Notes under the pieces: model-generated
The model's input: only the letters and a program-made list of their open reading frames with translations
Database searches by the model: none
What the model was told of the DNA's origin: nothing
In this document: positions 44,197 through 48,834 of the stretch, piece by piece
How the letters are laid out: each line of letters begins with the position of its first letter
Numbering within the stretch: position 1 is the first letter of the stretch
Assembly: GCA_944412445.1 (NCBI GenBank)
Contig: CALYBJ010000018.1
Span: 1-48,834, forward strand
Origin: an uncultured Clostridia bacterium
GTDB lineage: Bacteria > Bacillota > Clostridia > Oscillospirales > Acutalibacteraceae
DNA: 48,834 bases
Direction: 5' to 3'
Program-made: the position numbers and the translations under genes

Positions 44197-44697
44197 TTAA
44201 GTTTCTATAAATTTTAAGACGGCTTTTTTAAGATTTTCAAAATCAGCGCCGTCAGGATGCGAAAGGGCTTTGTCAAAATTTTCAATCAGCATTTTTCCTT
44301 TTGCCGGGTCGGTTTCCGCAAGCTTTTCGTATCTGCTTCTTACCGTCTGCGGCATTTTTCCCTGACACATAAACGCTCCTTTTAAAACATTGTCCGATGA
44401 AAGGTTTTCGCCTACTCTTTTTAATATCTGACTGAAATATTCTTTGGAGCCGCCGAAGCCTGCTGTGCCGAAAAGAAATACATTCCTGTTTTTCAAGCCT
44501 TTAAGAAATTCCTCTGAAAGACTGTCGCAGGTGCCCTTGTCAGTCCAGAAGCCGGCAAATATAAAGTCAGCCTCATAAGCTTTTTTATCGGGTTCGCCGC
44601 AGTAAATTAAATCTTGTCCGGGAAGTACGCTTTTAATGCTTTCGGCAAGCGAAGCAGTGTTTCCCGTTTTGCTTGAGCATACTATCGCGTATTTCAT
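44197..44697 (-). CDS. Flavodoxin-family protein
   Basis: This 166-residue protein has the FMN phosphate-binding loop SSKTGNTASLAE (about 8-19) directly after the first beta strand, and flavodoxin-like strands IFAGFWTDKG and VFLFGTAGFGGS. It is probably an electron carrier in the cytoplasm. Its compact form and C-terminal helical part resemble flavodoxin-like accessory proteins such as BilS of bilirubin reduction, but no partner reductase is present, so that is weak. AAGGAGCGG precedes the ATG. Confidence 0.8.
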   Translation of the reverse strand: MKYAIVCSSKTGNTASLAESIKSVLPGQDLIYCGEPDKKAYEADFIFAGFWTDKGTCDSLSEEFLKGLKNRNVFLFGTAGFGGSKEYFSQILKRVGENLSSDNVLKGAFMCQGKMPQTVRSRYEKLAETDPAKGKMLIENFDKALSHPDGADFENLKKAVLKFIET

Positions 44698-44775
44698 ATA
44701 ACCGCTCCTTCACTTATTTTTTTAATTATAAAATACAAAGCTTTAGAAGAGCTTAAAACTGCCGCGTTGATTTTT

Positions 44776-45594
44776 TTATTCAAAAGTAACTGAGCCTTTG
44801 TCCTTGCCTGCAACGGCAAATGAAAACAGTGCGCTTTTGTTTATTGCCGCGAAGTAACCGGTTCTTTTATATTCATCCTCAAAATTTTTTTCAATAAAAT
44901 TAAGTGTTTCCTGAAGCTGAAGCATAGCGGCAAACTCGTGCTTGCAGTTGTAGCTGCAAAAGCAGGAGCATACCAAACGACTTATTTCTCCGTTGTTATA
45001 TTCAAACTCTATCTCGTAGTTTTTGCTCCCTGATACAACGGCATAGCCCTTTGTACCGTCAATGCTTATGTATTTTATTTTATTTTCTATGTAGTATTGG
45101 CTTCCTCTTTCGGCAACAACCGGACTTATATCCATGTCTTTAAGGCTGTTTAACGGAAAGGAGGTGTCATCGTATCCTATTTCAAACTCCGTATCGCTTC
45201 CTGCCGGTGCGTTAAACCACAGGGAAACCTTGCTGGCTGGCAGCGCTTCACGCTGAAAGGTTATAAGGCTGCTTCCCGCAATAAAGAATTTGCCCTGTAT
45301 ATCGGTGTCAGCCAGGGCGATGACCTTCTTGTAGTCCGAAATGTTTATTTTGAAATTATAATTAACCTGAGTTACCCTGCCAATTAAGCCTTCCAGCCTG
45401 CCGTCCACATAGACAATGTCTCCGCAGTGCAGGTCGAACATATCGTTGTAATACGCCAGAGTCATGTTTCTGGCTTCAAAGTAAATCTGTACTAAAGATT
45501 TTCTCGGCTCCGCCTTTTTCTGAGGCGCCGTAAATATGCTTTCGGCAGGTTCCTTTTTTTTCTGTTCCGACTCAAATCCGATTTTAAATGTCAT
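44776..45594 (-). CDS. SWIM zinc-finger protein
   Basis: This 272-residue protein begins with a Lys/Glu/Pro-rich segment and continues with an OB- or KOW-like part (CGDIVYVDGRLEGLIGRVTQVNYNFKI, key run VYVDGRLEGLIGRV, about 57-70). Its C-terminal SWIM motif, CSCFCSYNCKHEFAAML (about 210-226), follows the CxCx(n)CxH pattern. SWIM fingers bind DNA or proteins and are often found in helicase-linked proteins; no helicase is adjacent. Its ATG directly follows the stop codon of the repeat protein gene (45595), and the ribosome binding site lies inside that gene, so they are translationally coupled. Confidence 0.75.
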   Translation of the reverse strand: MTFKIGFESEQKKKEPAESIFTAPQKKAEPRKSLVQIYFEARNMTLAYYNDMFDLHCGDIVYVDGRLEGLIGRVTQVNYNFKINISDYKKVIALADTDIQGKFFIAGSSLITFQREALPASKVSLWFNAPAGSDTEFEIGYDDTSFPLNSLKDMDISPVVAERGSQYYIENKIKYISIDGTKGYAVVSGSKNYEIEFEYNNGEISRLVCSCFCSYNCKHEFAAMLQLQETLNFIEKNFEDEYKRTGYFAAINKSALFSFAVAGKDKGSVTFE

Positions 45595-46185
45595 TTATAT
45601 CACCTTCCTGTTTTTGTCTTTGTAGGGAGTAGCTTTTATACCTCTGCTGTTGAGCTTATGAACCATTTTGTCAAGTATCTTTCGCCATATTTTTTTAAAC
45701 AATGTTGTGTTTCCGAACACTTTTACAATATAGGGGCTTACTGTGTAATAAGTGCGGATAAAGACTCTGCCGGGAACGGTCTTTGATAGAATGTTATCCC
45801 TGAAGCGGCGCAGTGTCCAAACCTGGGGACAGTCGTAGGATCCGTATACGCAGGTTGCTACATAGCAGCCCTGACTGTCGCTGTGACTGTATGAGCCGAA
45901 AAGCCCCGGATCGCTTGACCCGGTTTTTTTGCCGGATGAATCAGTGTGTATATAGCTTCCGAAAAGCCCCGGGTCCGAATGGCCGATTTTATTGCCTTTA
46001 TTGTCATAGTGATTGTAGCCTCCGAAGAGAGCCGGATCCGACCGTCCTGTTTTACGGCCTTCGGCGTCGTAGTTGATGTATCCGCCGAATAAACCCGGAT
46101 CGCTTCGACCTGTCTTGTTTCCGTGTTCGTCATAGTGATTAATTGAACCGAATAAACCGGGATCGCTTCTGCCTTTGTTACCCAT
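45595..46185 (-). CDS. Protein with five 21-residue repeats and a CFI-box-like C-terminal domain
   Basis: This 196-residue protein starts with five tandem copies of a 21-residue unit, G-(R/H/S)-SDP-(G/A)-LFG-x-(Y/I)-x-(H/Y)-x-D-x-x-G-x-K-(T/I), covering about 5-105. A C-terminal module follows with CYVATCVYGSYDCPQVWTLR, then RRFRDN and GRVFIRTYYTVSP. This closely follows the CFI-box-CTERM pattern (CFIATAVYG..., then a conserved Leu-Arg-Arg-Phe-Arg-Asp stretch). That domain's function is unknown. No signal peptide is seen. AAAGGAGG precedes the ATG; it is first in a two-gene unit with the SWIM protein. Confidence 0.75.
   Translation of the reverse strand: MGNKGRSDPGLFGSINHYDEHGNKTGRSDPGLFGGYINYDAEGRKTGRSDPALFGGYNHYDNKGNKIGHSDPGLFGSYIHTDSSGKKTGSSDPGLFGSYSHSDSQGCYVATCVYGSYDCPQVWTLRRFRDNILSKTVPGRVFIRTYYTVSPYIVKVFGNTTLFKKIWRKILDKMVHKLNSRGIKATPYKDKNRKVI
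45884..46174 (-). repeat. Tandem 63-bp coding repeats (five units)
   Basis: The sequence repeats every 63 bases around TCGGATCCGGGG-type cores (plus-strand CCCCGGATCG/CCCCGGGTCC at 45904-45914, 45967-45977, and similar at about 46030, 46093 and 46156). The units have diverged by many bases but keep the protein motif SDPxLFG, pointing to selection on the protein. Confidence 0.75.
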
Positions 46186-46264
46186 ACCGCAGCCTCCTTT
46201 GATTCGATAGCTGATAAATTGCGTTTTATCAGTCCGCTTAGCTGAAATCGGACTTTATGGGAAT

Positions 46265-46293
46265 AGTATAAAAGATTCTCAGGAAATTTTCAA
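46265..46293 (-). promoter_or_regulatory. Promoter of the repeat protein / SWIM gene pair
   Basis: On the minus strand TTGAAA (46293-46288), a 17-bp spacer and TATACT (46270-46265), about 80 bases before the ATG. Confidence 0.65.
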
Positions 46294-46354
46294 TATTAAC
46301 GCACAATTTTATTACGCATATTACAAAAGAGTAATAATTTTATGCGTCTTGAAT

Positions 46355-46398
46355 ATAAAAAACGCTTTTAACAGCCATTTCGGCGGTAAAAAAGCGCT
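46355..46398 (-). terminator. Terminator of the WYL regulator gene
   Basis: On the minus strand CGCTTTTTTACCGCC pairs with GGCTGTTAAAAGCG (imperfect), followed by TTTTTT. It lies about 40 bases beyond the WYL stop. Confidence 0.6.
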
Positions 46399-46438
46399 TT
46401 TATTTGAATTAAATTAGAAAACAGGTAATAGTTTTTTA

Positions 46439-47419
46439 TTATTTAATCAGCATTTCAGCCTTGTTTTTATATTCTTCAATGGCAGAATCCGGAGAAATTA
46501 TTTTCATCTGGGTGCCGAACTGGAATATCCAGCCCCAGAAGGTGGGACTGAGCTGTACCGTCACCGTTGCCGCGCACTCGTCTTCTCCCATGGGAATCAT
46601 TCTTGTGCTTTCACCGAATCTGTCGTATACGGCGCCTATCAGTTTGCTGCTGAACCGGATTGTTATTTGCACGGGCTGTCCGCCGTACATTTTAAAAGCC
46701 TGCTCCGTGTAGCCGGCAATGCTCTTCCGAAGCTCCAAAGCCTCTTCGCTTACGGACTCGTCAATTATTTCAACACTGTCCATTCTGTCTACACGGTAAT
46801 TCGTACTGCCGCCGTAACGGGAGCTGTATGACATCAGGTAGTAGTTGTCTTCGTTGTATACAAGCCCTACCGGCTCCGCAGCATAGTGATGCTTTTCCCT
46901 GCGGTACGCTTTATTACCGTTTACATCTAAATCAAAATACCTGAAAATGACTTTCTTTTTTTCTTCTATGGCCTTTTCCAGGTAATCTACATTATAATAA
47001 ATGGACTCGTTGCTGTGCTTTCTTGTGTTGAAGCTTACTATATTGCTTTTAAGAATTTCAGCACGGTGACTTCCTCCCAGCGCCGCAATTTTTTCGATTA
47101 GCTCTTCCGTTTTCCGCTCTGTTATAAAACCTGCCGCCTGTACCGCGTCAATAAGTATTTTCAGCTCAGGAACACTGAAGCTTCTGTCCTCGATATAGTA
47201 GCACTTTTCGTGGCTCATCATTGCCGACATGACCTCGAAGCCCTGTTCATTCAGAACCGCTATATCTTTTGACAGAGTTCTTCTGTCGCATGAGATGCCC
47301 TGAGAAATAAGCTTGCCGCAGATCTCCGACGCGCGCAGAGGATGTTCTTCATCAGTTTCCTGACGCAGTATCTCCATAAGCTTCAGTAATTTTATTTTTT
47401 GGCAGTTGTCCTTTGCCAT
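46439..47419 (-). CDS. WYL-domain transcriptional regulator
   Basis: This 326-residue regulator has an N-terminal winged helix (LRASEICGKLISQGISCDRRTLSKDIAVL; key CDRRTLSKD) and a WYL ligand-sensing domain (about 150-225) with KKKVIFRYFDLD, the conserved EPVGLVYNEDNYYLMSY segment and YRVDRM. A C-terminal WCX-like part follows. WYL proteins often control defence or DNA-repair genes or respond to nucleic acids, but the target here is not known. GGAGG is 8 bases from ATG 47419; the in-frame GTG at 47428 lies against that site and was not used. Confidence 0.88.
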   Translation of the reverse strand: MAKDNCQKIKLLKLMEILRQETDEEHPLRASEICGKLISQGISCDRRTLSKDIAVLNEQGFEVMSAMMSHEKCYYIEDRSFSVPELKILIDAVQAAGFITERKTEELIEKIAALGGSHRAEILKSNIVSFNTRKHSNESIYYNVDYLEKAIEEKKKVIFRYFDLDVNGNKAYRREKHHYAAEPVGLVYNEDNYYLMSYSSRYGGSTNYRVDRMDSVEIIDESVSEEALELRKSIAGYTEQAFKMYGGQPVQITIRFSSKLIGAVYDRFGESTRMIPMGEDECAATVTVQLSPTFWGWIFQFGTQMKIISPDSAIEEYKNKAEMLIK

Positions 47420-47464
47420 AACAGCCACCTCCGTTGAATATCCGAAATGTTTTTTCTATATTAA

Positions 47465-47494
47465 AGTGTAGCACAAATTATTCGGAAAAGTAAA
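47465..47494 (-). promoter_or_regulatory. Candidate promoter of the WYL regulator gene
   Basis: On the minus strand TTTACT (47494-47489) and TACACT (47470-47465) with an 18-bp spacer. The rest of 47495-47626 is A+T-rich without recognisable features. Confidence 0.4.
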
Positions 47495-47626
47495 CATGAT
47501 ACACTCTCTTTTTTGTTACTCTTTTGTTTTTGACGGAAAAAATTATTAAGTTTGCTTTTTCTTTAAGCAAATTTTATTAATAAATTAAGAATTTGAAGCT
47601 TTATTTACAATAAAAACGCCGTTAAA

Positions 47627-47662
47627 CCAAAAAAATAAAACCTGAACCGAAACGAATCAGGT
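47627..47662 (-). terminator. Terminator of the lipoprotein gene
   Basis: On the minus strand ACCTGA (47662-47657) pairs with TCAGGT (47645-47640), and TTTATTTTTTT follows. Confidence 0.75.
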
Positions 47663-47680
47663 CAGGCATTATGCTGGTGC

Positions 47681-48728
47681 GAGTGTTCATAAGGGATTTA
47701 AAACCATTACTTCTTAGCGACATTTAGCTTGAGATACGATCTTCTAACACTTGGTTGGTTCCTGAACAAAATCACCATTTGTATCTATGATAGCAAAGTA
47801 TTTTGTTCTATTTGGATTGTAAAAATAAAATTTTAAAGTTCCATCTTCACTAAACCTAAGAGAACCTGAATTGCTTTCAATATTGTATTCACTTAAATCA
47901 ATTGCCTTTTCACCAGTTTCAACATTATAAAAAGCATGATCACAGTAAATCAATCCGCATGATGGTATTGCCAAGTTATCATACCCAAACTGATGAGAGC
48001 GATATCTGGTTGCAAGGTATGTTTTTTCACCGAATTCATCTATTCTTATAACATCTCCACCAGAATCTGTTGCGAAACAATATCCATCATAGTATTTAGT
48101 CATAAGATATTCACCATCTGTTATTATCTCTCCATCATATCTTACTATATAGCAACCGCAATGTGATGAATATGTAGCTGCATACCCACTAGGTATACCA
48201 CCTTCTTCAACAAGAGCGCAATATACTTTTACTATAAAAAATCCTTCATTCATATATGAAAAAGAAAGATTACCATAACTTTTATTATATCCGCTATCCA
48301 TAACTTTATCAGCACTTAATGCAAAACCATTTTTATCAGAAAGAGGACAAACCCAGTTTCCATTTTCATCAACTACACCATATTTAGTTGTAGCAGAATT
48401 ATATGTTTCTTCATCTTTTTTCACTAAATAATATCTATCTCCAGAAGCTAAAATAGTATCATACTCATCAGTTGGGAGTGTGTTGGTTTTATTGGTTTCA
48501 ATGTTATCGTTTACAGTATCTGCAACATTATCTGTTGTCTCATAATTTTTATCAAGGATATTATCAGCAGTTACTTCGTTGGCAACAGTAGTTTTATCCA
48601 CATTACTATTGCTCTGCTGTGGACCGCAAGCAGTGAATATAAAACATAAAACAACGAGAAATATTGGTATTAATTTTTTCACATTTAAGTTCCTTTCTTA
48701 ATCTATTTGCGGAACAGGCTATGAACAC
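47681..48728. repeat. Short inverted repeat flanking the A+T-rich lipoprotein gene
   Basis: GAGTGTTCATA at 47681-47691 and TATGAACAC at 48720-48728 face each other around the lipoprotein gene. The same word occurs at 43928-43938 (TATGAACACTC) and, with one change, at 43905-43915. No transposase is present. It may mark the ends of an inserted cassette or be a repeated binding site. Confidence 0.35.
47744..48682 (-). CDS. A+T-rich lipoprotein with WG-like repeats
   Basis: This 312-residue lipoprotein has a signal peptide with lipobox FTAC-G (Cys19), a Thr/Asn/Asp-rich linker (about 20-72) and a beta-rich domain containing WG/KWG-like pieces (YGVVDENGNWVCP, about 101-113; YFAIIDTNGDFV near the end). 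The function is unknown. The start is GTG 48682 with AAAGGAAC upstream; the ATG two bases earlier is in another frame and hits a stop at once. Its base composition is visibly more A+T-rich, and its codons differ (many TTA, AAT, TAT), compared with every other gene in the window, which suggests recent acquisition. Confidence 0.75.
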   Translation of the reverse strand: MKKLIPIFLVVLCFIFTACGPQQSNSNVDKTTVANEVTADNILDKNYETTDNVADTVNDNIETNKTNTLPTDEYDTILASGDRYYLVKKDEETYNSATTKYGVVDENGNWVCPLSDKNGFALSADKVMDSGYNKSYGNLSFSYMNEGFFIVKVYCALVEEGGIPSGYAATYSSHCGCYIVRYDGEIITDGEYLMTKYYDGYCFATDSGGDVIRIDEFGEKTYLATRYRSHQFGYDNLAIPSCGLIYCDHAFYNVETGEKAIDLSEYNIESNSGSLRFSEDGTLKFYFYNPNRTKYFAIIDTNGDFVQEPTKC

Positions 48729-48834
48729 CACACCATGAAAATTTTATGCACACTTTGTTTACCTCGTATAATATGAGAGTAGTAGTTTTTAAAGTTCCTC
48801 TCCAAGAACTTGAAGAAAAATGCTATACTGTAAC

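Noticed and set aside
44197..44697. Naming the flavodoxin BilS
   Set aside because: The length and fold fit, but the family is broad and no bilirubin reductase or related gene is next to it.
48773..48834. Possible plus-strand gene starting at ATG 48773 and running off the window
   Set aside because: Only 20 codons are visible (MRVVVFKVPL...), with no clear ribosome binding site. It may be real but cannot be supported here.
1..48834. CRISPR arrays, tRNA or rRNA genes, prophage or intact transposon
   Set aside because: No regularly spaced repeats, cloverleaf-like sequences, rRNA segments, integrase or transposase genes were found on either strand.

Overview
The window looks like chromosomal DNA of a Gram-positive, low-to-moderate G+C member of the Clostridia, most like the Oscillospiraceae/Ruminococcaceae of the gut. 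The signs are strong AGGAGG-type ribosome binding sites, sigma-A promoters with 17-bp spacers, a T-box leader, zinc-binding S14 and L36, a KOW protein between map and infA, Thr-rich surface proteins and a complete fructose PTS with an HPr that carries Ser46. No rRNA, tRNA, CRISPR array or intact transposase was seen.

Layout. 1-8010: a T-box riboswitch with an overlapping Glu/Asn specifier (GAAC) precedes an AspRS-GatC fusion, gatA and gatB (the tRNA-dependent amidation route to Asn-tRNA and Gln-tRNA), followed by coupled genes for a DUF2207 membrane protein and a cation-efflux protein. 8038-11951: three secreted, membrane-anchored proteins (one cohesin-like, two Thr-rich) and two small zinc-ribbon proteins. 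12107-27942: one long S10-spc-alpha ribosomal cluster of 32 genes, from rpsJ to rplQ, with secY, adk, map, infA and rpoA. It has one clear promoter, a ~300-nt leader with an intrinsic terminator, and a terminator after rplQ. 28006-31790: two tandem membrane-anchored PrsA/SurA-like foldases. 31827-37885 (minus): a tiny Cys-rich membrane peptide and a fructose operon in the order fruR-fruK-fruA-ptsH-ptsI, behind a promoter covered with 10-bp-phased TGATTG boxes. 38014-42760: a GH38 alpha-mannosidase divergent from a GPH-family sugar transporter. 42843-48834: an accessory stretch holding a DUF2500/lipoprotein pair behind a possible structured RNA, a duplicated 3' fragment of the transporter gene, a flavodoxin, a 21-residue-repeat protein coupled to a SWIM-finger protein, a WYL regulator and an A+T-rich lipoprotein gene.

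How they fit. The first two thirds is translation and protein export: aminoacylation/amidation, ribosome assembly, SecY translocation, Met removal, and foldases that would act on exported proteins such as the nearby surface proteins. The remainder is carbohydrate uptake (fructose PTS, mannoside hydrolysis and sugar symport) and poorly characterised accessory genes. The items most worth a second look are the two-codon T-box with its AspS-GatC fusion, the probable attenuator before rpsJ, the self-contained ~210-nt RNA at 43541-43757, the transporter-gene scar at 43947-44138, and the coupled repeat/CFI-box/SWIM gene pair.
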